A stretch of 64,000 bases of DNA from JANQNX01 sp040217095. Lineage in GTDB: Bacteria; Pseudomonadota; Gammaproteobacteria; Eutrophobiales; Eutrophobiaceae. The notes beneath the pieces were generated by a model. It had not been told where the DNA came from. It was given only the letters and a program-made list of their open reading frames with translations, and did no database searches. The position numbers and the translations under genes were made by a program. The DNA lies in contig OZ245888.1 of assembly GCA_965229565.1 (NCBI GenBank), forward strand, positions 1,116,001-1,180,000. Reading direction: 5' to 3'. This document shows positions 15,313 to 24,117 of the stretch, in pieces (the first letter of the stretch is position 1; every line of letters begins with the position of its first letter).

Positions 15313-17105
15313 AGCGAATCGCGGATCCTCTGGTTAAATTCTTCGTTCTGACTGGGTGGTTCAGCAGATTTAAGTTTTTCAGTCTGTTCTTTCTTCCATT
15401 TTTTCACCTGGTCCCAGAAGTTCTCGTTTTTCTCCTCGACCACTTCTTCCTTTACCGGCTCAGACTCAGGTATTGCCTGCTGTTTTTTCGCGACCACCGG
15501 TTCAGGTGCGGTGTCTGCTTCCAGGCGTTTGTCGATCAGGCGGGCCTGGGCATTGATGACCGACTCCGAGGCAGGTGCAATGGCTTCTGCCTTGTTCAGG
15601 TATGACTCTGCCTTCGCGAGGTCGCCCCGGTTGATGGCATTGTTGGCCAGCTTGACGTATTCATCACTGATGGCCCGGATTCCCTGCAGGGCTTCCTGGT
15701 TATTCTGTTCGATACTTAATACCTTCAGGTACTTGTCAAAAGCATTGTTGCTGATCGGGCTGGTCAGACGGCGGGCTTTCATGTCTTCCTCGGCATGAAT
15801 CAGTAACAGCCTCACCTGCGATTGATCCAGTTTTACCGGTTGTCCGGGCGTGGTTGCTTCATCGCTACTACTCTCTGCAAGGGAACCGGCAGTCGGTGTT
15901 GTGGTTGCGGTTTCAGCTTCCGTTGGTTTATTACCGGTGCTCTGACCGGCTACCATTATGATAATAGCAAGCACAATGCTGACACCGAGTAGTGTTATTG
16001 CGCGGGTTGGCAGGTTCGGCATAATTTCCGCTGCCCGGTCGATGATGGTTTTGGCAGCTTGAGCACCCCTGGTATCAGCTACTTTTTCTGTTTCCTGTTC
16101 GGACATCGGCACCGTGTTTTCCTGCTTTTTGGTGGCGATATCATCTTCATCAAATAAAAGCTCTGTATTTAGCGGGTCAACCATGATGGTGGGTTCATAA
16201 CCGAATAACTCGCGCCACTCGGCAACGTCCCTGGGTCGGTCCTGGACGGTGAAACTCAGGGCCTTGTCGATAGCCCGCAGGAATTCTTCTGAATAACCTT
16301 GAGGTTTATGATCACTCAATGCCAGCAGTACGTCTTTTTCGTTGTGGGTAATCGCCTCGCTACGATCAATGGAGTCTGCGGGTTTTACTCCCAACACAGC
16401 CTTGTACAGTGTTGCGCCCATGCCGTAGATATCGGTCCAGGGTCCCTGGCGATCACTTTTGGTTCCGTATTGTTCTATGGGTGCGAATCCGGGTGATACC
16501 AGCGTGGTGAGATCCACGATGTTGTTTTCGGTACGTTCATCAGTGGCACGGGTTTGTCGTGCTGAGCCAAAATCCAGCAGTACCGGTGTACCATCGGTAC
16601 GGATATAGATATTGCCTGGCTTGATATCGCGGTGCACGAAACCCTTGGCGTGCATCACTTCCAGTCCATCCAGTAATGGGAACAGGATTTTTCTCAGTTC
16701 TTCCTCGGTCAGTGTTTTCCGGGACTTCAGGATTTGCTGCAGGCTTTTGCCATGCTCGTATTGCATGACCATGTAGGCCGTGCCATTCATTTCAAAAACA
16801 CTGGAGACCTTCACCAGGTTGGGATGTTCGAAATTGGTCAGGGTGCGTGCTTCGCTGATAAAACGGGACAGCCCCCACTTGAAATCCTGTTCGTTCTGTT
16901 CGGTCAGAGCCTCGACCTGGAAGTTGGTGTTACGGGTGGAAAACTGGGTGGGCAGGTATTCTTTCAGTGCCACCTTTCGATCAAGGTTGATATCGTGTGC
17001 GAGATAGGTGATGCCGAACGCACCCTGGCCTAGCACGGCTTCTATCCGGAACCAGTGCAGCTCGTAGCCTACAGGCAGCGCCATTTTGAGGGTCTTTGCG
17101 TTCAC
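15309..17105 (-). CDS. Membrane-bound Hanks-type Ser/Thr protein kinase with TPR-like exterior
   Basis: 598 residues. The kinase domain has GQGAFG near 26, lysine 48 in VALKEYLP, HRDIKPGN near 160, DFGSAR near 180 and APIEQ. A membrane span lies near 375-395 (ITLLGVSIVLAIIIMVA). The exterior part has an acidic/Thr linker, a TPR-like helical repeat (HAEEDMKARRLTSP...NNQEAL) and a Lys/Glu-rich tail. It is a paralogue of the kinase at 822-2471 and has the same domain order, including the conserved R-L-x-x-P repeat start outside the membrane. The start is GTG 17105, or ATG 17084, which suits the family N-terminus (MALPVGYELHWF) just as well. It is convergent with the lipocalin gene. Confidence 0.93.
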   Translation of the reverse strand: MNAKTLKMALPVGYELHWFRIEAVLGQGAFGITYLAHDINLDRKVALKEYLPTQFSTRNTNFQVEALTEQNEQDFKWGLSRFISEARTLTNFEHPNLVKVSSVFEMNGTAYMVMQYEHGKSLQQILKSRKTLTEEELRKILFPLLDGLEVMHAKGFVHRDIKPGNIYIRTDGTPVLLDFGSARQTRATDERTENNIVDLTTLVSPGFAPIEQYGTKSDRQGPWTDIYGMGATLYKAVLGVKPADSIDRSEAITHNEKDVLLALSDHKPQGYSEEFLRAIDKALSFTVQDRPRDVAEWRELFGYEPTIMVDPLNTELLFDEDDIATKKQENTVPMSEQETEKVADTRGAQAAKTIIDRAAEIMPNLPTRAITLLGVSIVLAIIIMVAGQSTGNKPTEAETATTTPTAGSLAESSSDEATTPGQPVKLDQSQVRLLLIHAEEDMKARRLTSPISNNAFDKYLKVLSIEQNNQEALQGIRAISDEYVKLANNAINRGDLAKAESYLNKAEAIAPASESVINAQARLIDKRLEADTAPEPVVAKKQQAIPESEPVKEEVVEEKNENFWDQVKKWKKEQTEKLKSAEPPSQNEEFNQRIRDSL

Positions 17106-17212
17106 TTATTAGTCCGTTTTTCCTGACATTTTACAATTATATGATTTAAATGGAGTGATATAAGTCATTGTATAGGAAAATTTTTAGCGTTTTTTGCCAA
17201 AAGTTATACATA

Positions 17213-17241
17213 GGAACTATTCCTGTGCCCGGCTATCCGTA
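17213..17241 (+). promoter_or_regulatory. Candidate sigma-E (ECF)-type promoter of the VOC-DUF2256-photolyase operon
   Basis: GGAAC (17213-17217), an 18-bp spacer, then TCCGTA (17236-17241). The predicted start near 17248 leaves a leader of about 67 nt. Similar to the degP element but with a weaker -10. Confidence 0.35.
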
Positions 17242-17314
17242 TTGTGGCAGACTGTTAATAGGTACTCTTGAAATGCACCGAAGCCGGGCATCGTTTTCCG
17301 GAGAAGAACACAAT

Positions 17315-17608
17315 ATGGATAAAATTCATCACATTGCTATACAGGTAGAAGACATAAATAAGGCCGTGGACTGGTATTGCAGCCAGTTCGATGTGGAAGT
17401 TGGCTACCAGGATGAGACCTGGGCGATGCTTAAATTTGACAATATCTACCTGGCCATCGTTATTCCCGGGCAACATCCTCCCCATTTTGCCATCGAGGAT
17501 GAGAACGCCGAGAAATACGGTGAATTGACGCCGCATCGTGATGGCACTGCCTCTATTTATATTAATGACCCGTTCGGTAACTCTATCGAGATAATGAAAA
17601 CCAGGTAA
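17315..17608 (+). CDS. Glyoxalase/VOC-fold protein
   Basis: 97 residues, one vicinal-oxygen-chelate domain: KIHHIAIQVEDINKAVDWY at the start (with the typical metal-side His), a central LAIVIPGQHPPHFAI and a closing DPFGNSIEIM with the usual Glu. Probably a small metal-dependent lyase, isomerase or binding protein; substrate unknown. ATG 17315 is preferred to the in-frame start at 17168 because of GGAG 11 nt upstream and because the domain begins right there. It leads the DUF2256-photolyase operon. Confidence 0.87.
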   Translation: MDKIHHIAIQVEDINKAVDWYCSQFDVEVGYQDETWAMLKFDNIYLAIVIPGQHPPHFAIEDENAEKYGELTPHRDGTASIYINDPFGNSIEIMKTR

Positions 17609-17631
17609 CCGCAGTTGTTAAGGCATACCTG

Positions 17632-17784
17632 ATGCATAAGAAACCCTTCCTGCCGTCCAGGACCTGTGCCTGTTGTGGCCGACCGTTTAACTGGCGGCGT
17701 AAGTGGTCCAGGGACTGGGACAAGGTGAAGTTCTGTTCAGAGCGATGTCGTCGTAGCAGACATAAACCATTGGAGTCTGCCTGA
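17632..17784 (+). CDS. DUF2256 small zinc-finger-like protein
   Basis: 50 residues with the DUF2256 pattern: TCACCGRPF, RKWSRDWD, KFCSERCRR. Four cysteines in two C-x2-3-C pairs suggest one zinc site. DUF2256 genes very often sit next to [4Fe-4S] photolyase genes, and here the stop is only 1 bp before the photolyase ATG. Function unknown. Confidence 0.93.
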   Translation: MHKKPFLPSRTCACCGRPFNWRRKWSRDWDKVKFCSERCRRSRHKPLESA

Positions 17785-17785
17785 G

Positions 17786-19303
17786 ATGTCGGCATTACGA
17801 CTCATCCTGGGTGACCAGCTGTCTCATTCCATCAGCAGTTTACGTGATGCCGGTAAGGAAGACCTGATTCTCATGGCCGAAGTCAGGGAAGAGGCCACCT
17901 ATGTAAAACACCATAAAAAGAAGATCGCCTTTCTTTTCTCTGCCATGCGTCACTTTGCCGAAGAGTTGAAGCAACAGGGTTACCAGGTTCGCTACGTACG
18001 TTATAACAATCCTCACAATACCGGATCACTCAAGGGTGAAGTACTGCGTTGTTTGAAGCGAAACAAATTCGATAGTGTTGTTGTGACAGAGGCGGGCGAG
18101 TATCGACTGTTACATGATATACAGTCATGGCAAAAATCTTTCTCATGCCCGGTGAATGTACTTGCCGATGATCGTTTTATTGCCAACCAGGCAGAGTTTG
18201 ATGATTGGGCCGAAGGGCGCAAGGAACTCATCATGGAATACTTTTATCGGCTGATGCGAAAAAAGACCGGTCTGCTGATGGAGGATACGCGACCATTGGG
18301 TGGTAAATGGAATTACGATAAGGACAACCGCAAACCGCTCAAGCATAAAAATGACAACATTGGTCCGATGCAATTTAAAACGGACTCGATCACTGACGAT
18401 GTACTGAAACTGGTCGAACAACATTTCCCCGATCACTTTGGCGAACTGGAGCCATTTTGGTTTGCCGTCTCGTCGAAACAGGCTAAACAGGCCTTCACAC
18501 ATTTTGTTAAACACGCATTACCATACTTTGGTGATTACCAGGATGCGATGCTGAACGACCAGCCGTTCAACTATCACAGCGTTATTTCACAATACCTGAA
18601 TTGCGGTTTGCTGGACCCGGTTGAAATCTGTGAACAGGTAGAGGCCGCTTATCATGACGGGATTGCTCCGTTGAACGCGGTGGAAGGTTTTATCCGCCAG
18701 GTGATTGGCTGGCGCGAGTATATACGTGGTATTTACTGGCGCTACATGCCTGACTATGCCGAACGTAACGCCCTTGGTGCCAACAGGCCCTTGCCCGCGT
18801 TTTACTGGAACGCTGAGACTGATATGAATTGCATGTCACAGGTCGTATCGATGACGCGCGAACATGCCTACTCGCACCACATTCAGCGATTAATGATCAC
18901 CGGAAATTTTGCCAACCTGGCAGGACTGGACGTGACCGAAGTCTGTGACTGGTACCTGGCGGTGTATGCCGATGCCTATGAATGGGTGGAGTTACCAAAC
19001 ACGCTGGGCATGGCACTGTATGCTGATGATGGTGTAGTTGGAACCAAGCCTTACGTATCCAGTGGGTCTTACGTCAACCGCATGTCGAATTTTTGCAAGG
19101 ACTGTCGCTTTGATGTGAAACAACGCACCGGCGACAAGGCCTGCCCGTTTACGGTCTTATACTGGGATTACCTGATGCGACACGAACAGCGCTTCAGGGA
19201 TAATCGGCGTATGGCCATGCCGTATCGAAACCTGCAGCGTTTTTCTAACGAAGAGAAGAAGGCAATACGTGAACAGGCCAGGGTGTTCCTGGATTCACTT
19301 TGA
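17786..19303 (+). CDS. [4Fe-4S] cryptochrome/(6-4) photolyase (PhrB/FeS-BCP class)
   Basis: 505 residues with the FeS-BCP features: an N-terminal LRLILGDQLSH domain, an FMN/lumazine-type antenna region, the helical FAD domain with VIGWREYIRGIYWRYMPDY, MITGNFANLAG and YADAYEWVELPN, and a late CKDCRF...CPFTVLYWDYL Cys cluster supplying part of the iron-sulfur site. This class repairs (6-4) photoproducts with blue/near-UV light. It is coupled to DUF2256 and ends 1 bp before a convergent short-chain dehydrogenase, forming a classic photolyase cluster. Confidence 0.94.
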   Translation: MSALRLILGDQLSHSISSLRDAGKEDLILMAEVREEATYVKHHKKKIAFLFSAMRHFAEELKQQGYQVRYVRYNNPHNTGSLKGEVLRCLKRNKFDSVVVTEAGEYRLLHDIQSWQKSFSCPVNVLADDRFIANQAEFDDWAEGRKELIMEYFYRLMRKKTGLLMEDTRPLGGKWNYDKDNRKPLKHKNDNIGPMQFKTDSITDDVLKLVEQHFPDHFGELEPFWFAVSSKQAKQAFTHFVKHALPYFGDYQDAMLNDQPFNYHSVISQYLNCGLLDPVEICEQVEAAYHDGIAPLNAVEGFIRQVIGWREYIRGIYWRYMPDYAERNALGANRPLPAFYWNAETDMNCMSQVVSMTREHAYSHHIQRLMITGNFANLAGLDVTEVCDWYLAVYADAYEWVELPNTLGMALYADDGVVGTKPYVSSGSYVNRMSNFCKDCRFDVKQRTGDKACPFTVLYWDYLMRHEQRFRDNRRMAMPYRNLQRFSNEEKKAIREQARVFLDSL

Positions 19304-19304
19304 A

Positions 19305-20066
19305 TCAGGGCAGTATCTCGACACCATCCCAGGCAAAAACCTTGCCGCTATCTGCACTTCCTAACCTGTTAATCACCGTGTACAAATGTTGTGTTGCCTG
19401 TTCCGGTGTTTGCAATTGCCCCGGCTTGACGCTGGATTGAAACGGTTGTGACAAACCTGTATCCACTGTGCCGGGATGCAGTCCGACCACGATAGTATTA
19501 TTACTACGGCGCTGTAACTCTATAGCCAGCGATCGGGTTGCCATGTTTTGCGCGGCCTTGGCCGCACGATAGGCATACCAGCCACCAATGCGGTTATCTG
19601 AAATACTGCCTACACGTGCAGACATGTTAGCCAGTACGCTGGGCTCATCGTGTTGTAGCAAGGGCAGTGCGTAGCGTGCTATCAACAGCGGTGCGCTGCT
19701 GTTGACCTGGAAGCTGCGCTGCAGGTTTTCCATCTCCAGGTCTTCCAGCTTTTTTTCCGGCTGCATACTGGCATCATGCAGTAAACCGGTGCAGTTCATG
19801 ACCAGGTGCAGGCGATCGGTTTGCCCTGCAAGCCGGTTGAATGCGGCCGCGATACTGCCTTGACTGGACAAGTCCATTTCCAGCAGTGACAGCGACTGTG
19901 CTTGTTGTTCTGCGTACTTTGCCAGGCTTGCACATTGCTCGTTTGCGGTATCACGACTGGTGATAAACAGTTCATGGCCCTGTTCCAGTAACAGGCGTGA
20001 CATGGCAGAACCAATACCACCAGTGGCACCGATGACCAGGATTTTTCTACATTGCTGGAAAAACAT
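19305..20066 (-). CDS. Short-chain dehydrogenase/reductase (C-factor-like)
   Basis: 253 residues. The Rossmann motif VIGATGGIGSAMSRLL lies near the N-terminus, with LEMDLSSQ for the second cofactor strand, MNCTG (NNAG-equivalent), then a YAYRAAKAA with catalytic Tyr-x3-Lys and a VVGLHPGTVDTG end. Substrate unknown. SDRs of this type are common beside photolyase genes. ATG 20066 is chosen over GTG 20090 because the Rossmann fold starts directly after it. Confidence 0.92.
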   Translation of the reverse strand: MFFQQCRKILVIGATGGIGSAMSRLLLEQGHELFITSRDTANEQCASLAKYAEQQAQSLSLLEMDLSSQGSIAAAFNRLAGQTDRLHLVMNCTGLLHDASMQPEKKLEDLEMENLQRSFQVNSSAPLLIARYALPLLQHDEPSVLANMSARVGSISDNRIGGWYAYRAAKAAQNMATRSLAIELQRRSNNTIVVGLHPGTVDTGLSQPFQSSVKPGQLQTPEQATQHLYTVINRLGSADSGKVFAWDGVEILP

Positions 20067-20154
20067 GTGTCGAGCATAACTGTTGCACACATACTGGCAA
20101 ACAGATGCCGTGAAAAAACGCGATTAAACGGGTTTGATCAGGACAGAAGCGCGG

Positions 20155-20388
20155 CTAGAGATAAATATGTTGTCCACTCAGTAATTCAAAGATTTCGTCA
20201 GCCGGGGCTTTCACCTGTAGCCCATCTACCGAAACCTCGGTTACCTCGTGACCAAAGTCCATTAACTTTTCCGCATAGAATTCAATGCCGGGTTTCTCTC
20301 CCGGCTTGCGGTCGGCCGTACGGTGGAAGTCGTGTAACTCCTGCAGCGACAGGCTTAGTATCCCGGTATCACGATTATAATTGCTCAT
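20155..20388 (-). CDS. Small protein of unknown function
   Basis: 77 residues, charged, with no signal peptide or membrane span. Predicted mixed alpha/beta (helix QELHDFHRTAD, strand EVSVDGLQV). I do not recognise a family. It lies 20 bp downstream of the next minus-strand gene and is probably co-transcribed with it. Confidence 0.62.
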   Translation of the reverse strand: MSNYNRDTGILSLSLQELHDFHRTADRKPGEKPGIEFYAEKLMDFGHEVTEVSVDGLQVKAPADEIFELLSGQHIYL

Positions 20389-20408
20389 GTGTAATCAGTT
20401 GACAGTAA

Positions 20409-20900
20409 CTAGACTTTATAAATCAGTATTTTTTTCGGATAAGTCGAGCGGCGCTCGCGCAGGATCATTTGCAACTCTCCCATGCTTGCCTCGGCATCGA
20501 GCTTGCCATACAAATGCCCGGGTAAGGGCATGGCCAGCGTGGCAATACGCAGTTGTTCGCATTGTTCAAATATTGTTTGCAATGCCAGCTCTACCCATTC
20601 CCACTGGCAGATCGGTGTTTGATCGATGTCGTAAACAACCGCAACAAAACGTTTTGGTGAAGTAGTTTTCTTGACGATGACATCACCCGGCAACTGCTGT
20701 TGCTGGGTTTCCATGCGGTTGATCAAGGCCGGAAAACTCTCGACACTGTATTTCAATACCGGCGCCGGGCCCAGTACCATGGCGGTATCCTGTTCCTCTA
20801 CGATGGCATCAACCGCCAACAGGGCGGGGTCCGTCGAGGTAAAGCAGATGTGTGTTTTACCCGCAATCCAGTCCAGTTGTGTTAGCTTTTCTTCCAGCAT
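20409..20900 (-). CDS. Uncharacterised protein with macro-domain-like end
   Basis: 163 residues, soluble. The segment RIATLAMPLPGHLYGKL resembles the end of macro (ADP-ribose-binding) domains, and a VAVVYDIDQTP strand precedes it, but the characteristic N-terminal binding loop (NAAN-type) is not visible. I therefore call it uncharacterised, with a possible remote macro-domain relationship. Confidence 0.66.
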   Translation of the reverse strand: MLEEKLTQLDWIAGKTHICFTSTDPALLAVDAIVEEQDTAMVLGPAPVLKYSVESFPALINRMETQQQQLPGDVIVKKTTSPKRFVAVVYDIDQTPICQWEWVELALQTIFEQCEQLRIATLAMPLPGHLYGKLDAEASMGELQMILRERRSTYPKKILIYKV

Positions 20901-20995
20901 ATGTACAGCATAGCTGTTTTACCCGATAAAAAAAGCGGAATTTGACACCACCGTTAATCGTGGTTTATCACTTGCTACGCACTTATAGGCTATCG

Positions 20996-22804
20996 CTATA
21001 CGACGTGTTGTTGCTGGTTGGCGAGGGCTGTCTCCAGGTTTCGAGAGAATTGTTCCAGCCGGTTACAAAACTGGCTGTCGCTGTAGCTTATGCCCAACCC
21101 CGGTGCGAGCTCTGAAAATTTCACAGCTGCTGCGTGTACCAGCTTTGACAGTTTTATTGCATCGCAAGAATAGAGATTGTTATACCTGCCGAGAAACGTT
21201 TCAACCTCAATCAAGAGTTCAATGTCCTGGTGACCTGACTTGATCAGTTCACACAATTCGTTACCGTAGTTTGCAGCGCACATGAGTATGTCTTCATTAT
21301 TTTGCACCGGTGTCAGTGCACCCTGTGGCAGCGGTTTCATAGATTCTATGATCATGCCGGGAAAATTCCATTTCCTGGCCACGGCTTTTCCAATGGCCGC
21401 AGTCGATGTCGAGAGTATACGTCGCTCCGCCTTGTATGTTGTTTCACCGTCAGCGACAAGCCTGGAAATTTCTTCGTATTCATCTGGCAAATAAAAGACC
21501 AGCAGGTGCGTGCCCAGTTTATGGAACAATGCGCATATAAAGGCTTCCTCTGCCAGCGCACGTTTAACAGTGGAAACGACATGGCGTGCAATTAAACCCG
21601 CGACAAAGGAGGCCACGAGAATATCTTTTAACCTGTTGTCCTTGTCTTCCACCTGTTTAAATAACAGCAGGCCGTTACAAATCATTCGCACCAGTTTGAG
21701 ACCCAGGCGCGAGATTGCCTGCGAGATCGTTTTTACACCACCATTGCCGCGATCAAAGATCACTGAGTTGGCAATCTTCATTACTCGGTTGGTCAAACTA
21801 TAGTCGCGGATGATAACGGCACCGAGTTTATTGAAATCGGTGTTGGTATTTTCATCAGTTAGTTTATTGATCTCCATGATGCTGTTGGAGCAGGCCGGGA
21901 ATTCCGGGCGACGATTGAGGCGACGTAGCAAAAATTCTACAGACAGTGAGTTGTTGTCGTCCTGTCGTTTAATTTCGATGACTTCATCGAGGCTGGTCAC
22001 CAATGCTGCTGCATCCTGGTAACGGTACTTCGGATTAACCTGCACCATGTCACGAATCACCGCGATGACTTCTGCCGTGACGTCAAGCCGTTGTAACAGT
22101 GACCAGTCAATTTTGGCAGTCTTGATCGCGTCGCAAATGGTATCCATATCTGTTTGATTGATGGCGTGCTGACCGGTCAGGCATTCGTAGAAGATAAGGC
22201 CAAGGGCATAGATGTCTGTAGCGGGTGTGAGTGCATTGCCAGCAACATGTTCGGGAGACATGTAGCGCGGTGTGCCCATGATCTTTTCGATCTTTTCTGC
22301 ATCCATTGCTGCACTGATGCGGGCCAGGCCAAAGTCCATGATTCGTGGCCGCAACTGCCTGTCGATCATGATGTTGTTCGGTGACAGGTCCAGGTGCACG
22401 ATGCCTTGTTCATGCGCGGTATGTAAACCTGATGCTATCCTGACCATGATCGAGAGGGCCTCTCTTTCGTCCAGTTTGCCCTTGTCCTTGATGTACTGCT
22501 TCAGGCTGACGCCATCGACATACTCGAACACCAACAGTGGCATGTCACCATACATACCTACTTCGTATAGCGGTACAACATTGGGGTTGGCTATCCGAGC
22601 GACAATCTTTGCTTCCTTGATGATTTCCTCGGAATAGGTCTTGTCACCTTCCGCGGGCGTGATCAGTTTAATAGCTACCTCGCGCTCCAGATTGGGGTCC
22701 CAGCCGAGATATACCTTGCCCTGCATGCCGCCACCCAGGCGTCTGCGTACCTCGAACCGACCGATTTGCATTTTTCGGGCCTGATTCATGATGATGAATT
22801 TCAC
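20996..22804 (-). CDS. Ser/Thr protein kinase fused to an HDOD signalling domain
   Basis: 602 residues. The kinase domain (about 12-280) has a glycine-rich loop LGGGMQGKV, lysine 46 in VAIK, DFG at 157-159 and SPEH. The catalytic loop reads HLDLSPNN (137-144): the Asp is kept, but Arg of HRD is Leu and the usual catalytic-loop Lys is Ser. Residues about 300-510 form an HDOD domain (IIRDYSLTNRVMKIANS, SRLGLKLVRMIC). No membrane span. The fusion suggests a kinase that controls, or is controlled by, an HDOD signalling module. The start is GTG 22804, preceded by GGGTGAT; ATG 22789 is possible. Confidence 0.92.
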   Translation of the reverse strand: MKFIIMNQARKMQIGRFEVRRRLGGGMQGKVYLGWDPNLEREVAIKLITPAEGDKTYSEEIIKEAKIVARIANPNVVPLYEVGMYGDMPLLVFEYVDGVSLKQYIKDKGKLDEREALSIMVRIASGLHTAHEQGIVHLDLSPNNIMIDRQLRPRIMDFGLARISAAMDAEKIEKIMGTPRYMSPEHVAGNALTPATDIYALGLIFYECLTGQHAINQTDMDTICDAIKTAKIDWSLLQRLDVTAEVIAVIRDMVQVNPKYRYQDAAALVTSLDEVIEIKRQDDNNSLSVEFLLRRLNRRPEFPACSNSIMEINKLTDENTNTDFNKLGAVIIRDYSLTNRVMKIANSVIFDRGNGGVKTISQAISRLGLKLVRMICNGLLLFKQVEDKDNRLKDILVASFVAGLIARHVVSTVKRALAEEAFICALFHKLGTHLLVFYLPDEYEEISRLVADGETTYKAERRILSTSTAAIGKAVARKWNFPGMIIESMKPLPQGALTPVQNNEDILMCAANYGNELCELIKSGHQDIELLIEVETFLGRYNNLYSCDAIKLSKLVHAAAVKFSELAPGLGISYSDSQFCNRLEQFSRNLETALANQQQHVV

Positions 22805-23026
22805 TTTTTATCACCCGATCTATCGGTATTTCGCGCCTGATCTTGAGTATTTTGGTCATTATTTGTTGACAGGAGGCATGACAGTCAGTGTTAGCCAGCG
22901 CAAAGAATTGATTGAAATCACGGCTTTGCTGTAATAGCGTCGCTTGTTCCATGTTTTGCGTGCCTGTTTGTCAGCATGTAACGCCGGCTAGCAAGACCTG
23001 AACAACTTAATAAACCGGAATCCAGA

Positions 23027-23284
23027 ATGACAGTTATGAAACCAGCCCCAGGCAGCCTGCTATTGATTTTGCTAATGGGTACGTTCGTACCACCCGGCCA
23101 TGCCGCCGAATCTGCACTGGAAAAGGCCCAGGAAAGGATCGCAGTACTGGAGCAGGAAAACCAGGACCTGAAGACTGAGTTGCAGGCACTGGAACAGGAT
23201 GTCACAGAATTACAACAGGCACTCGATAACCACGAAGTCGATCAACTTAAGGCAGAAATGGAGCCCGAGCCTGTCGAAAACTAG
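23027..23284 (+). CDS. Small exported coiled-coil protein
   Basis: 85 residues: a signal peptide (LLLILLMGTFVPPGHA, cleavage near 27) followed by one long heptad helix rich in Glu, Gln and Leu (EKAQERIAVLEQENQDLK...), resembling small periplasmic coiled-coil proteins. Function unknown. Its stop shares the CTAG palindrome (23281-23284) with the convergent gene. Confidence 0.65.
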   Translation: MTVMKPAPGSLLLILLMGTFVPPGHAAESALEKAQERIAVLEQENQDLKTELQALEQDVTELQQALDNHEVDQLKAEMEPEPVEN

Positions 23285-23898
23285 CCGGCCCCGACAGGGT
23301 CGCGGTTATTGGCTTGTTGGTCCTGTTTTGCCATCGAGTCATATACGCCCAACAGCCTCTGTAGTCCCTGTGTTGATTGCTGTAAATTCGTTTGTCTGCC
23401 CGCGACCAGTTCACTGGTGCTGGTAAAGGTGACATGTGCGGCCGGGTTTTGACTGTTATTTGTAAAAATATCCGCGTTAACATGAATGGTACGTGTGCCT
23501 GGCAGAGAGGCATGCTTAAGTGCCAGCTGTTCTGATTGCTGCTTCTCAAATGAATAACGATCGGCAACGGTGGCCGGGTCCACACCTCCGACCGGGATTT
23601 CAGCTGGTACGTGTTTGTGACTGTCGAATGCCACACTGGCCACCGAGATGGCAGCACCAAGTGGTCCACCAAACAATGCACCACCGGCAATCTTCATCAC
23701 GGGTTTTATTTCATCACCGGTGATATGACGGTAGATACTGCCAACCAGAGGTATGTGCTGCAGTGGATTAATAATGTCCAACAGGTCGGCGAAGCCATGT
23801 TTCATTTTGGACTTGTCGCCAGTGTCTGCTGTCTGCATTGACACACTATGAGCGGGCAGGCCAGTGCCTGGTTTAAGATAATGATGAATCGCTGTCAC
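23281..23898 (-). CDS. Uncharacterised protein with glycine-rich amphipathic centre
   Basis: 205 residues. A central block DIINPLQHIPLVGSIYRHITGDEI is followed by a Gly/Ala-rich hydrophobic stretch (MKIAGGALFGGPLGAAISVASVAF), possibly one membrane or membrane-active segment. The N- and C-terminal parts are polar and low in complexity. I have a sense that this block occurs in other proteobacterial proteins of unknown role, but I cannot name a family. Start GTG 23898; ATG 23838 is an alternative. Confidence 0.7.
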   Translation of the reverse strand: MTAIHHYLKPGTGLPAHSVSMQTADTGDKSKMKHGFADLLDIINPLQHIPLVGSIYRHITGDEIKPVMKIAGGALFGGPLGAAISVASVAFDSHKHVPAEIPVGGVDPATVADRYSFEKQQSEQLALKHASLPGTRTIHVNADIFTNNSQNPAAHVTFTSTSELVAGRQTNLQQSTQGLQRLLGVYDSMAKQDQQANNRDPVGAG

Positions 23899-24117
23899 GT
23901 CGGGTCCCAGTTGTTAACAACGTAACTACAGCAAGCCGCGTACCAACCCGGAAGGTAAAATTAAGTGTATGATTGATATATATTTACAGCAGCAGTGTGC
24001 CTGACTTGCCGGTCATGACAGGCAAGGCCTTGCCGCCTCTGCATGTTATGTTGGCCGGTGCTATACGGTAGACTGGCTTTTTTAATCCCCACAACGATAA
24101 AACCATAGATATTTTGT

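Noticed and set aside
20409..20900. Full macro-domain enzyme
   Set aside because: Only the C-terminal helix-like segment resembles it; the binding-loop motif is missing.
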